From NCBI RefSeq assembly GCF_900091435.1, contig NZ_FMCS01000014.1, forward strand, positions 1 to 64,000: DNA of 64,000 nucleotides, written 5' to 3'. The notes under the pieces were generated by a model that made no database searches, was not told the origin of the DNA, and saw only the letters and a list, made by a program, of their open reading frames with translations. Of the stretch, positions 17,171-25,713 are shown one piece after another. Source of the DNA: Micromonospora chaiyaphumensis. Lineage in GTDB: Bacteria; Actinomycetota; Actinomycetes; Mycobacteriales; Micromonosporaceae. The translations under genes were made by a program, and so were the position numbers. Positions within the stretch are counted from its first letter, which is position 1, and each line of letters opens with the position of its first letter.

Positions 17171-18370
17171 TCAGCGCGGCAGTTCGGCGACGACCAGCCC
17201 GGCCCGCGCCTTCGGGGTGAACCAGGTGCTCTTGCGCGGCATCTTCTCCCGCGCCAGGTTCACCGCCACGAAGTCGTCCACGGTCACCGGGGCGACGAGG
17301 ACGGCCAGCTCGGCCCGGCCCGCGTCGACCTCGCCGGTGAGCCAGCTCGCCGGGTAGTCGCCGCCCACGTAGGTGATCCGCTTGTCGCCCGGGTCGAGGC
17401 CGAGCGCGTCGCGCAGCAGCAGCCGCTCGACCAGGGCGTGGTCGAGGTTCTCCAGCCGGCCGCCGTCGACCTGCGGCAGGCGCACCGCGTACCCCTGGCC
17501 GGCCAGGTGGAGGTGCACGGCGCCGCCGGTCGCCGGGACGCCGACCGGGCCGGCGACCGGGGTGATCTCCGCGCCGGCGGCGCGGAGCCGGTCGAGCAGC
17601 TCGTCCGGGGTGGTGGTCAGCTCGCTGACCAGCCGGTTGTAGGGCTGGATGGCAACCGACGCCGGCGTGGTGATCACCGACAGGAAGCGCGGGAACCCGC
17701 CGGTCTGCGCGGCCAGGCTGCGGTGGTTGCCGTCGGCGACCACCAGCTCGCCGCCGCCCGCCAGGGCGGTCAGCTCGTCCTGCGCCGGGCCCGGGCCGAG
17801 CAGCCAGATGGCGTGCGTGCGGCCGGCCTGGTCCACGTCGGTGGCGGCGGGGGCGCCGGCCGACTCGGTCGCCGCCGCGAGCGCCGCGTGCAGCTCGTCG
17901 CCACGCCCGGTCTGGAGCAGGAGTACGGGCGAGAGCAGGTGGCCGAGCGCCTCGGCGAGGGCGACCCGCTCCCGCACCTTGGCGATGAACACGTCCTCGT
18001 TGCGGATCACCAGGCCGGGCTCGTCGGCGCGGGTGGAGATCTGGTCGGTGTCGACCATGGCGAACAGCCCGTAGGCGTTCTCCTCGCCCGGCGCGCTGAT
18101 CCGGTAGAGGACGACCACCTGCTCGGCCGGCGTGTAGCTGCCGTCCGCCTTGGCCTCGGCGAGGCGGGCCACCGCGTCGGGGAGCGCGTCGAGGAAGGAC
18201 TTCCCGAGGCTTCCCGGCGCCCGGTGGGGCATCTCGATGCCCAGGGCGCTGTGCGGATTCGCCTCGACGATGGCGGTGATCTCCGCGTCGTCGGCGAACT
18301 CGTCGTAGTTCTGCGCGCCGGTGCCGCCAGTGGTGATCCAGGCCCGGGCGATCGGATGCACGACCGTCAT
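17171..18370 (-). CDS. DUF1015 family protein
   Basis: A 399-residue protein with the DUF1015 layout: an N-terminal MTVVHPIARAWITTGGTGAQNYDEF, central PAEQVVVLYRISAPGEENAYG and the hallmark VVADGNHRSLAAQT. The family is widespread, and members have been proposed to be kinase-like or linked to serine metabolism, but the biochemical role is not settled. No signal peptide is present. It lies upstream of rpiB on the same strand with a gap of about 70 bp. Confidence 0.85.
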   Translation of the reverse strand: MTVVHPIARAWITTGGTGAQNYDEFADDAEITAIVEANPHSALGIEMPHRAPGSLGKSFLDALPDAVARLAEAKADGSYTPAEQVVVLYRISAPGEENAYGLFAMVDTDQISTRADEPGLVIRNEDVFIAKVRERVALAEALGHLLSPVLLLQTGRGDELHAALAAATESAGAPAATDVDQAGRTHAIWLLGPGPAQDELTALAGGGELVVADGNHRSLAAQTGGFPRFLSVITTPASVAIQPYNRLVSELTTTPDELLDRLRAAGAEITPVAGPVGVPATGGAVHLHLAGQGYAVRLPQVDGGRLENLDHALVERLLLRDALGLDPGDKRITYVGGDYPASWLTGEVDAGRAELAVLVAPVTVDDFVAVNLAREKMPRKSTWFTPKARAGLVVAELPR

Positions 18371-18442
18371 GCCCGCTGACGCTACCCGCGGCACCGGGAG
18401 CGCCGGTGCCGGACCCGCGCGCCGTCCACCAGATGAAAGGGG

Positions 18443-18802
18443 TCAGCCGTTGCGGTGCCGGCCGGGGGCCGGGCTGCCGCCCGGCGCCGGTGCGGCCGGG
18501 CGGGAACCGCCGGAGGTGGCGAGCCGTACCGTCGTCGACCCGGCCGGGGCGGGGCGGCCGGCCGCCGCGCTCGAGCGGACCGCGCCGGGGGTCCGCACGG
18601 GCTGGCCCGCGTCGGCGGGTGGGGTCATCCGCGAGGTGGCCACCACCCGGGCGACGCCGACCACGATCGGCGGGGCCAGCAGGTCGGCCATCCCGGCCGG
18701 GACCGCCGGCCAGTCGCCCTCGGCCACCGACCAGTACGTCGCACCGGAGTCCTCGGTCGCCGGCTGCGGCGCCTCGTCGGACAGGCGGCGGTGCTTAGCC
18801 AT
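18443..18802 (-). CDS. hypothetical protein with disordered C-terminus
   Basis: A 119-residue protein (MAKHRRLSDEAPQPATEDSG) with a short ordered stretch ATYWSVAEGDWPAVPAGMADLLAPPIVVGVARVV and a Pro/Ala/Gly-rich tail. The ATG at 18802 has GGAGG seven bases upstream, which rules out the longer upstream frame. No transmembrane segment or catalytic motif was seen. It lies between the DUF1015 gene and the DsbA-like gene on the same strand. Confidence 0.6.
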   Translation of the reverse strand: MAKHRRLSDEAPQPATEDSGATYWSVAEGDWPAVPAGMADLLAPPIVVGVARVVATSRMTPPADAGQPVRTPGAVRSSAAAGRPAPAGSTTVRLATSGGSRPAAPAPGGSPAPGRHRNG

Positions 18803-18922
18803 GGGAACGCCTCCAGGAGCTGCCGGGCTGCGGCCCCGGGCGGGCCGCCGGCTGGGACACCCGGTGAAACGAGCCCCGCACCGGCCCGGTGACGGGGCGG
18901 CGCGGGGCTCGTCCGGCACGGC

Positions 18923-19546
18923 TCAGTCGAAGATCGGGCCCTGCTCCCGGGTGCGCTTCAGCTCGTAGAAGCCGGGCGTGCCGGCCACCAGCAGGACGCC
19001 GTCCCAGAGCCGGCCGGCCGCCTCGCCCTTCGGCGCCGGGGTGATCACCGGGCCGAAGAAGGCGACCTGCCGCCCGTCCGGACCCGGGGCGTGGATCACC
19101 GGGGTGCCCACGTCGGTGCCGACCGGCCGCATGCCGGCCTCGTGGCTGGCCCGCAGCGCCTCGTCGTACTCGGTCGACTCGGCGGCGTCGGCGAGCGCCG
19201 GGTCGAGGCCGACCTCGGTGAGCGCGCCGACCAGCATGTCCCGGCCCAGCTCCTCCTTGCCGAGGTGGATCCGGGTGCCCATCGCGGTGTAGAGCTTCGC
19301 CAGCGTCTCCCCGCCGTGCGCCTGCTCGACGGCGATGCAGACCCGCACCGGGCCCCAGCCCTTCTTCATCAGATCCTGGTACTGCTCCGGCAGGTCCCGG
19401 CCCTCGTTGAGCACGGACAGGCTCATCACGTGGAACCGGATGTCCACGTCCCGGACCTGCTCGACCTCGAGCAGCCAGCGGGAGGTGATCCACGCCCACG
19501 GGCACAGCGGGTCGAACCACATGTCCACGGCGACACGTTCGGTCAC
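18923..19546 (-). CDS. DsbA-like mycothiol-dependent oxidoreductase homologue (Rv2466c-like) with CPWA motif
   Basis: A 207-residue thioredoxin-fold protein closely resembling M. tuberculosis Rv2466c along its length (DPLCPWAWITSRWLLEV, FHVMSLSVLNEGRDLPEQYQ, WGPVRVCIAVEQAHG, DVGTPVIHA, LWDGVLLVAGTPGFYELKRT). The family uses mycothiol to reduce substrates, including activating nitro-prodrugs. The usual CPWC active site reads C15-P-W-A18 here: codon 18 is GCG (19495-19493), so the resolving cysteine is absent. Monothiol chemistry is possible. It is upstream of and divergent from pepN, as in M. tuberculosis. Confidence 0.92.
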   Translation of the reverse strand: MTERVAVDMWFDPLCPWAWITSRWLLEVEQVRDVDIRFHVMSLSVLNEGRDLPEQYQDLMKKGWGPVRVCIAVEQAHGGETLAKLYTAMGTRIHLGKEELGRDMLVGALTEVGLDPALADAAESTEYDEALRASHEAGMRPVGTDVGTPVIHAPGPDGRQVAFFGPVITPAPKGEAAGRLWDGVLLVAGTPGFYELKRTREQGPIFD

Positions 19547-19761
19547 GGTGTCATCCCTTCACGACTTCACGCGCCGGAGCTCCGGCGCCTTCCCCTCCGA
19601 TCCTCACCCCCGGCGGCATCGACCGGTACCGGAATGAGAGCGTGACCTCGGCCACCGAAGGGTGTCCGTGCATGGAAGACTCGGTTTCGGACGGGCCGTC
19701 ACGAGCGGGCCGGGGAGGCCGGCCGCGGGGCGCGGCGAGACGAGTGGGATGGAGACGAACA

Positions 19762-22317
19762 GTGCCGGGAGTGCGCAACCTGACCCAGGTCGAGGCCACC
19801 GAGCGGGCCCGCCTGCTCGACGTCACCGGGTACGACATCAAGCTTGACCTGTCGACCGCGGTGCAGGCCGACGGCCGTACCTTCCGGTCGGTGACCGAGG
19901 TCCGGTTCCGCTGCGCCGAGCCGGGCGCGAGCACCTTCATCGAGACGGCCGCCGAGTCGGTGCGGTCGGCGACGCTGAACGGCACGCCGGTCGACATCTC
20001 CGGCTGGTCCGCCGAGAAGGGGCTCACCCTCACCGGCCTGGCCGCCGAGAACGTCCTCGTGGTCGACGCCGACTTCGGCTACTCCAACAGCGGGCAGGGC
20101 CTGCACCGCACGGTCGACCCGGTCGACGGCGAGACCTACCTCTACAGCCAGTTCGAGACGGCCGACGCGCAGAAGGTCTTCGCCTGCTTCGACCAGCCCG
20201 ACCTGAAGAGCGTCTACACCTGGCACGCCACCGTCCCGGAGCACTGGCGGGTGGTGTCCAACATGCCGGTCGAGCGCGAGGAGCCGGCGGGCGAGGCGCT
20301 CAAGACCGTCCACTTCGCCGAGTCGGCGCGGATGAGCACCTACATCACCGCGCTCTGCGCCGGCCCGTACCACGAGGTGCGCGACAGCCACGACGGCATC
20401 GACCTGGGCGTCTACTGCCGGGCCTCGATGGCGCAGTACATGGACGCGGACGACCTGTTCCTCATCACCAAGCAGGGCTTCGACTTCTTCCACGAGAAGT
20501 TCCAGGTGCGCTACCCGCTGCCCAAGTACGACCAGCTCTGGGTGCCGGACTTCAACGCCGGCGCCATGGAGAACTTCGGCTGCGTCACGCACGCCGAGTC
20601 GCACTACATCTTCCGCTCGCAGGTCACCGACTTCGAGTACGAGCAGCGGGCCAACACGATCCTGCACGAGCTGGCGCACATGTGGTTCGGTGACCTGGTC
20701 ACCATGCGCTGGTGGAACGACCTGTGGTTGAACGAGTCGTTCGCCGAGTGGGCCAGCCACTGGTGCAACACCCACGCCACCCGCTTCTCCGACGCGTGGA
20801 CGACCTTCCTGTCCATCCGCAAGAACTGGGGCTACCGGCAGGACCAGCTCTCCTCCACTCACCCGGTCTACTGCGAGATGCCGGACCTGGAGGCGGTCGA
20901 GGTCAACTTCGACGGCATCACCTACGCCAAGGGCGCCAGCGTGCTCAAGCAGCTCGTCGCGTACGTGGGCGAGGAGCCGTTCCTGGCCGGGCTGCGGGCC
21001 TACTTCGGCAAGCACGCCTGGGGCAACGCCACCTTCGACGACCTGCTCTCCGAGCTGGAGACCGCCTCCGGTCGGGAGCTGCGCAAGTTCGCCGCCCAGT
21101 GGCTGGAGACCGCGCAGGTCAACACGCTGCGCCCCGAGGTGGTCATCGGCGCCGACGGCGCGTACGAGCAGGTGCTGGTGCGGCAGGAGGCGCCGGCCGG
21201 GCACCCGACCCTGCGGACCCACCGGATCGGCGTGGGCCTCTACGACCTGACCGACGGCCGGCTGGTCCGCCGGGAGCGGGTCGAGGTCGACGTGACCGGC
21301 GAGCTGACCGAGCTGTCGGTGCTGCACGGCAAGCCCGCCGCCGACGTGCTGCTGCTCAACGACGACGACCTGACCTACACCAAGCTGCGGCTCGACGAGC
21401 GGTCCATGGCGACCGTGGTGCAGCACATCGCCGGCTTCGACTCGTCGCTGGCCCGGGCGCTCTGCTGGACCGCCGCCTGGGACATGACCCGCGACGCCGA
21501 GCTGTCGGCCCGGGACTACGTGGCGCTGGTGCTGGCCGGGCTGCCCGCGGAGACCGACATCAACCTGGTCACCGCCACCCTGCGCCAGGCGACCACCACG
21601 CTCACCTTCTACGCCGACCCGGCCTGGGCGCCGACCGGCTGGGCCGACCTGGCCCGCACCGCCCGCACGGCGCTCGCCGCTGCCGAGCCGGGCAGCGGCT
21701 TCCAGCTCGCCTGGGCCCGCGCGTACGCCTCCGCGGCCCGCTCCGCCGAGGACCTCGCCACGCTGCGGGGCTGGCTGGACGGCGCCGAGGTGCCGGCCGG
21801 GCTGACCGTGGACACCGAGCTGCGCTGGACCGTCCTCCAGTCGCTGGTGGCCAACGGCGCGGCCGGGGCCGCCGACGTGGAGGCCGAGCTGGCCCGCGAC
21901 CGGACGGCCAGCGGCGAGCGGGAGGCCGCGTACGCGCACGCGCTGGTGCCGACCCCCGAGAACAAGGCGGCGGTGTGGGCGCAGCTCACCGGCCCCGAGG
22001 CGCTGCCGAACTGGCGCAACCGGGCGCTGCTGCAGGGCTTCACCCACCCGGCGCAGGTGGAGCTCACCGCGCCCTACCGGGAGAAGTACTTCGCCGCGGC
22101 GGCGCAGGTGTGGGCGCAGCGGGACAGCGAGCCGGCGCAGGAGTTCGTCCAGCTCGCCTACCCGGCGTACCTGGTCGAGGAGGACACGGTGGCCGCCACC
22201 GACGCCTGGCTGGCCCAGGAGGGTCACCCGGCGCCGCTGCGCCGGCTGGTCGCCGAGGGCCGCGACGGCGTGGCCCGCGCCCTCAGCGCCCGCGCCCGGG
22301 ACGCCCGGACCGCCTGA
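19762..22317 (+). CDS. pepN: aminopeptidase N (M1 family)
   Basis: An approximately 851-residue zinc metallo-aminopeptidase removing N-terminal residues from peptides in the cytoplasm. The substrate-recognition motif GAMENFG is near residue 266. The zinc site HELAHMWFGDLVTMRW, with the third ligand in WLNESFAEW, is near 302-330. An ERAP1-type C-terminal helical domain follows. The frame is open from 19642, but the GTG at 19762 (VPGVRNLTQVEATERARLLD) has GGAG seven bases upstream and aligns with known PepN starts. A strong terminator follows. Confidence 0.96.
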   Translation: MPGVRNLTQVEATERARLLDVTGYDIKLDLSTAVQADGRTFRSVTEVRFRCAEPGASTFIETAAESVRSATLNGTPVDISGWSAEKGLTLTGLAAENVLVVDADFGYSNSGQGLHRTVDPVDGETYLYSQFETADAQKVFACFDQPDLKSVYTWHATVPEHWRVVSNMPVEREEPAGEALKTVHFAESARMSTYITALCAGPYHEVRDSHDGIDLGVYCRASMAQYMDADDLFLITKQGFDFFHEKFQVRYPLPKYDQLWVPDFNAGAMENFGCVTHAESHYIFRSQVTDFEYEQRANTILHELAHMWFGDLVTMRWWNDLWLNESFAEWASHWCNTHATRFSDAWTTFLSIRKNWGYRQDQLSSTHPVYCEMPDLEAVEVNFDGITYAKGASVLKQLVAYVGEEPFLAGLRAYFGKHAWGNATFDDLLSELETASGRELRKFAAQWLETAQVNTLRPEVVIGADGAYEQVLVRQEAPAGHPTLRTHRIGVGLYDLTDGRLVRRERVEVDVTGELTELSVLHGKPAADVLLLNDDDLTYTKLRLDERSMATVVQHIAGFDSSLARALCWTAAWDMTRDAELSARDYVALVLAGLPAETDINLVTATLRQATTTLTFYADPAWAPTGWADLARTARTALAAAEPGSGFQLAWARAYASAARSAEDLATLRGWLDGAEVPAGLTVDTELRWTVLQSLVANGAAGAADVEAELARDRTASGEREAAYAHALVPTPENKAAVWAQLTGPEALPNWRNRALLQGFTHPAQVELTAPYREKYFAAAAQVWAQRDSEPAQEFVQLAYPAYLVEEDTVAATDAWLAQEGHPAPLRRLVAEGRDGVARALSARARDARTA

Positions 22318-22371
22318 TCCTCCGAGGGGCGGTCCGGGCCCGGCCTGGGCCGCCCTCCGGCAGACACGAGA

Positions 22372-22402
22372 AAGCCCGGCCCGCGAGATGCGGGCCGGGC
22401 TT
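22372..22402. terminator. bidirectional rho-independent terminator
   Basis: Perfect 13-bp stem AAGCCCGGCCCGC / GCGGGCCGGGCTT with loop GAGAT, flanked by A on the left and T on the right. It lies between convergent pepN and the DUF5130 gene. This is the clearest terminator in the window. Confidence 0.88.
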
Positions 22403-22420
22403 CGTCGTGTGCGGGTGGGC

Positions 22421-22834
22421 TCAGCCCTTGCCGGCGTGGCTGGCGAGCTGGTCGAGGCCCTGGATGATGCCGCCGGCCAGGTCGCCGCCGCCGAACGAGG
22501 CCACCATGGAGAGCGCGGCCAGCTTGGCGTAGGTGTCCGGGATGCGCTTGCGCGCGTAGCGGCCGGTGACGATCTCCAGCTGCCGCTGGTTGGGCGACAC
22601 GGCGATCAGCACGGACCGGTCCGGCTCGGCGAGCTGGCGGTGCAGCCGCTGGGCGTGCTCCCGGATGGGCTCGTCGAGGCCGCCCACGTAGACCGAGAAC
22701 ACCAGGCCGGTGCCCTGGTCGGCCAGGCGGAGCGCCTCGTCGATGCGGAGCAGCTGACGGGTCGAGAACGGCCCGTCCAGAACCTCCGGCGGGTTACCCG
22801 TCCCCGTCGCGGCCTGCTTCTCACCAACGGTCAC
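22421..22834 (-). CDS. DUF5130/TPM-domain-like protein
   Basis: A 137-residue protein (VTVGEKQAATGTGNPPEVLD) with a TPM-like fold core: FSTRQLLRIDEALRLADQGT, VFSVYVGGLDEPIREHAQRL and VLIAVSPNQRQLEIVTGRYA. The GTG at 22834 is chosen because GGAGG lies five bases upstream; a start at 22852 is also open. It overlaps the upstream small membrane gene by 14 bp and converges with pepN, a neighbourhood conserved in mycobacteria. Its partner gene suggests a link to the respiratory supercomplex, but this is inference. Confidence 0.8.
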   Translation of the reverse strand: MTVGEKQAATGTGNPPEVLDGPFSTRQLLRIDEALRLADQGTGLVFSVYVGGLDEPIREHAQRLHRQLAEPDRSVLIAVSPNQRQLEIVTGRYARKRIPDTYAKLAALSMVASFGGGDLAGGIIQGLDQLASHAGKG

Positions 22835-23186
22835 TTGCGCCTCCGGTTCCACCGGCCGGCGCCTCCCGGCCGGCCTGCTCCTGCTTGCGGCTGGTCAGCG
22901 CCGGCGCCTGCGCGCCGGCGGCCAGTGCGGTGCCGGCCGAGTCGGCCAGCAGCTCCGGACGGCCCAGGAACCAGACCGGAGTGAAGTCGAAGGGCCGGCC
23001 CGGCCGGTAGCGCTTCGCGCCGCCACCGCCGCCGCCGCGACTGCCGGCGGCCGCCAGTCCGGCGATCACCAGCACGGCGGCCGCCGGGATGCCGACGAAG
23101 ACCAGCAACGTCTCGGTAACAGACAATCCCAACGCCCCCAGGCGGAAAGAGAGACCAGGAATGTTCCGGGTCGGGTGGACGGTCAT
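22821..23186 (-). CDS. single-TM membrane protein, possibly aa3 oxidase subunit CtaJ
   Basis: A 121-residue protein with one strong transmembrane helix (VTETLLVFVGIPAAAVLVIA, about residues 22-46), a Gly-rich turn and a basic cytoplasmic tail with YRPGRPFDFTPVWFLGRPE. Its position next to pepN and a DUF5130 gene, and its shape, resemble the small actinobacterial aa3 cytochrome oxidase subunit CtaJ. That comparison is from memory and unverified. Its ATG overlaps the amidase stop in an ATGA junction, so translation is probably coupled. Confidence 0.6.
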   Translation of the reverse strand: MTVHPTRNIPGLSFRLGALGLSVTETLLVFVGIPAAAVLVIAGLAAAGSRGGGGGGAKRYRPGRPFDFTPVWFLGRPELLADSAGTALAAGAQAPALTSRKQEQAGREAPAGGTGGASDRW

Positions 23187-24646
23187 GACGACGCGCGCCC
23201 GACTCCGCTTGTGCTGTTCACGTTAGCGGAGTCGACGGCCCGCCAGATTGCGGGGTGGTGATCCCATCCGCCACAGCCGTGCTCCAGTTGCGCGGCAGTC
23301 GCTATCAATGTCGCGTCGTCGCCGTAGCGGCCGGTGAGCAGCACCCCGACCGGCATCCCGTCGCCGGTGCGGCCGACCGGCAGCGAAACGGACGGGTCGC
23401 CGGTGACGTTGAAGATGGCGCAGTACGGCGAAAAGCGCCGCTGCCGGTCGAAATCCTCCGCCGGGTCGAGGCTGGCGAACGCCCCCACCGGCGCCTGCGG
23501 TGCGGCCAGGGTCGGGCAGAGCAGCAGGTCGCAGCCGGCGGTACGGCGCACGCCGCGGCGTACCTGGGCCTGGAGTTCGCCGAGCGCGGCCATCAGCGGG
23601 CCGGCCCCGACGGCCGCGCCCCGGGCCCGGAGGAACCGGGTCAGTGGCAGCAGGTCGCTCTCCCGTTCGGACGGCACCGGGGCGAGCGCCAGCACGTACC
23701 AGACGGTCTCGAAGAGCGGCCACGCCTCGGGGCCGAGCGGCGCGGGGACGTCGACCACCTCGTGGCCGGCCTGGGTGAGCAGCGCGGCGGCCCGGTCGAC
23801 GGCGGCCACGCAGTCCGGGTGCACCGGCTCGTCGGCGAGCATCGGGGTGGTGAACCGGCCGATCCGCAGCCGGCCAGGGCGGGCCTCGCGCGCGGCGCCC
23901 AGGTAGCCGCCGGTGGGCGCGGCGGGCGGCAGGTAGGGCTCGCCGGGCACCGGTTGCGCCAGGACGTCGAGCAGCGCGGCCACGTCGGTCACGGTCCGGC
24001 CGAGCGGGCCGCTGATGGGCAGCCCGAACGCCCCGAAGCCGATCGGCCCGCCGGAGACCAGGCCCCGGCTGGGCTTGTAGCCGACCAGGCCGCAGAGGGC
24101 TGCCGGGATGCGCAAGGAGCCGCCGCCGTCGGAGCCCTGCGCCACCGGCACCAGCCCGCCGGCCACGGCGGCCGCCGCCCCTCCGCTGGAGCCGCCCGCC
24201 GTGTAGCCGAGGCCCCACGGGTTGCGAGCCGGCGGCGCGACGAGGCCCTCGGAGTAGAGCGAGCAGCCCAGCTCGGAGGTGGTGGTCTTGCCGAGGCTCA
24301 CCATCCCCGCGGCGGCCATGAAGCGGACCACGTCGGCGTCGACGGGCGGCACGAAGTCGGCGAAGGCGGCCGAGCCGAAGGTGGTGCGGACCCCGGCCGT
24401 GAGGGTGAGGTCCTTGACGGCGGTCGGCACCCCGTGCAGCGGGCCGCGCCGGTCCGCCGGCACCGCGTCGGCGGCGACCGCCGCCGCCCGGGCGCGCTCC
24501 GGGGTGACGGTGACGAACGCGCCGAGGGTGTCGCCGAGCGCGTCCACCCGGTGCAGGTGGTGCTCGACCAGTTCCACGCTGGACAGCTCACCCCGGCGGA
24601 TGGCGGCGGCCTGCTCCAGCGCCGTCAGGTCGTGCGGCTCGGCCAT
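23183..24646 (-). CDS. amidase-signature family amidase
   Basis: A 487-residue amidase with the complete Ser-cisSer-Lys catalytic set: Lys in AVKDLTLTAGV, the Gly/Ser-rich YTAGGSSGGAAAAVAGG, and SDGGGSLRIPAALCGLVG. The family hydrolyses aliphatic or aryl amides. It follows the ACMS decarboxylase gene by about 65 bp on the same strand as the kynurenine cluster, so it may be co-transcribed. The cluster lacks a recognisable kynurenine formamidase, and an amidase could supply that step (hypothesis). An alternative start is 24685. Confidence 0.88.
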   Translation of the reverse strand: MAEPHDLTALEQAAAIRRGELSSVELVEHHLHRVDALGDTLGAFVTVTPERARAAAVAADAVPADRRGPLHGVPTAVKDLTLTAGVRTTFGSAAFADFVPPVDADVVRFMAAAGMVSLGKTTTSELGCSLYSEGLVAPPARNPWGLGYTAGGSSGGAAAAVAGGLVPVAQGSDGGGSLRIPAALCGLVGYKPSRGLVSGGPIGFGAFGLPISGPLGRTVTDVAALLDVLAQPVPGEPYLPPAAPTGGYLGAAREARPGRLRIGRFTTPMLADEPVHPDCVAAVDRAAALLTQAGHEVVDVPAPLGPEAWPLFETVWYVLALAPVPSERESDLLPLTRFLRARGAAVGAGPLMAALGELQAQVRRGVRRTAGCDLLLCPTLAAPQAPVGAFASLDPAEDFDRQRRFSPYCAIFNVTGDPSVSLPVGRTGDGMPVGVLLTGRYGDDATLIATAAQLEHGCGGWDHHPAIWRAVDSANVNSTSGVGRASS

Positions 24647-24711
24647 GCCCCCATCCTGCCTGGTCACGGCGGCCCTTGCACTCATCACCCGCCGCGCGCC
24701 ACGCGGCGCGG

Positions 24712-25713
24712 TCAGCCGCGCAGGAAGCGCAGGGCGTTGCGGGACAGCAGCTTGTCGCGCTGGTCGGCGGTGAGGAAGTCGGCCTTGCGCACCACCTGGC
24801 CGACCGGTCGCTCCCCCAGCGGGTACGGGTAGTCGCTGCCCACGAGCACCCGGTCCTCGCCCATGGTGTCGACCAGCAGCCGCAGCGCGGCCGGGTCGAA
24901 GACCACCGAGTCGACGCTGAACCGGTCCACGTAGGCGCTCGGCGGGGCGCTGGACGCGCCCCGGACCAGGTCGCCGCGGCGGTGCCAGGCGTTGTCGGCG
25001 CGGCCCAGCCAGAACGGGAAGCTGCCGCCGCCGTGCGCGAAGCAGATCCGCAGCGTGTCCGGCACCCGGTCGAAGACACCGCCGAGGATCAGCGCCAGCA
25101 CCGACAGGTGCGTCTCGGCCGGCATTCCGGTCAGCCAGCGGGCCATCCAGCGGTCCAGCCGGGGCCCGCCCGGCATGTCCCACGGGTGCACGAAGACCGG
25201 CGCGCCCACCTCGGCGCAGTGGGTCAGGAACTGCACGATGCCGGCGTCGTCGAGGTCGCGGTCGCCGACGTGGTTGCCGATCTCCACCCCGGCGTGCCCG
25301 GCGGCCAGGCAGCGGTCGAGTTCGGCGCAGGCGGCGTCCGGGTCCTGCAACGGCACCTGGCAGAACGGCACCAGCCGGTCACCGCCCGCCGCGGTGACCG
25401 AGAGCGTCAGGTCGTTGAAGATCCGGGCCACCTTGACCGCCTGGTCGGCGGGGCGGTCGTAGCTGAAGAAGACCGGGGTGGGCGAGACCACCTGCACGTC
25501 CACGCCGTCGGCGGCCATGTCGGCGAGCCGGGTCTCCGGGTCCCAGCACTCCGCGCCGACGGGCCGGAACTCCGTCTCCCCCACCATGATCATGGCGGCC
25601 CGTTCGGAATCCACCCGGAGCCAGGGCCAGCCGGACCCGCCGCAGGCCGCGGCGAGATCCGGCCACCCCTTGGGTACGACGTGCGTGTGCACGTCCACGA
25701 CGGGCCCGGGCAT
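24712..25713 (-). CDS. nbaD: 2-amino-3-carboxymuconate-6-semialdehyde decarboxylase (ACMSD)
   Basis: A 333-residue amidohydrolase-fold decarboxylase. The metal motif DVHTHVVPKG is at residues 7-16, HPWDMPGG provides another ligand region, and VLVGSDYPYPLGE carries the conserved Asp. It converts 2-amino-3-carboxymuconate 6-semialdehyde to 2-aminomuconate 6-semialdehyde, which diverts the ring-opened product away from quinolinate and NAD toward energy metabolism. Its ATG overlaps the dioxygenase stop by one base (TGATG), the tightest coupling in the operon. It is the last clear pathway gene. Confidence 0.92.
   Translation of the reverse strand: MPGPVVDVHTHVVPKGWPDLAAACGGSGWPWLRVDSERAAMIMVGETEFRPVGAECWDPETRLADMAADGVDVQVVSPTPVFFSYDRPADQAVKVARIFNDLTLSVTAAGGDRLVPFCQVPLQDPDAACAELDRCLAAGHAGVEIGNHVGDRDLDDAGIVQFLTHCAEVGAPVFVHPWDMPGGPRLDRWMARWLTGMPAETHLSVLALILGGVFDRVPDTLRICFAHGGGSFPFWLGRADNAWHRRGDLVRGASSAPPSAYVDRFSVDSVVFDPAALRLLVDTMGEDRVLVGSDYPYPLGERPVGQVVRKADFLTADQRDKLLSRNALRFLRG

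Noticed and set aside
19642..19761. N-terminal extension of pepN from GTG 19642
   Set aside because: The extra 40 residues (TSATEGCPCMEDSVSDG) are not PepN-like, and GTG 19762 has a ribosome binding site and the expected N-terminus.
19699..22227. An 842-codon open frame antisense to pepN
   Set aside because: Complete overlap with the well-supported aminopeptidase; composition (GRGGVRAGP, LGVGQVVVVEQQH) is typical of a shadow frame.
24689..24710. GC hairpin between the ACMS decarboxylase and amidase genes as a terminator
   Set aside because: Only a 7-bp stem and no T run on the transcribed strand; too weak to call, so co-transcription remains open.
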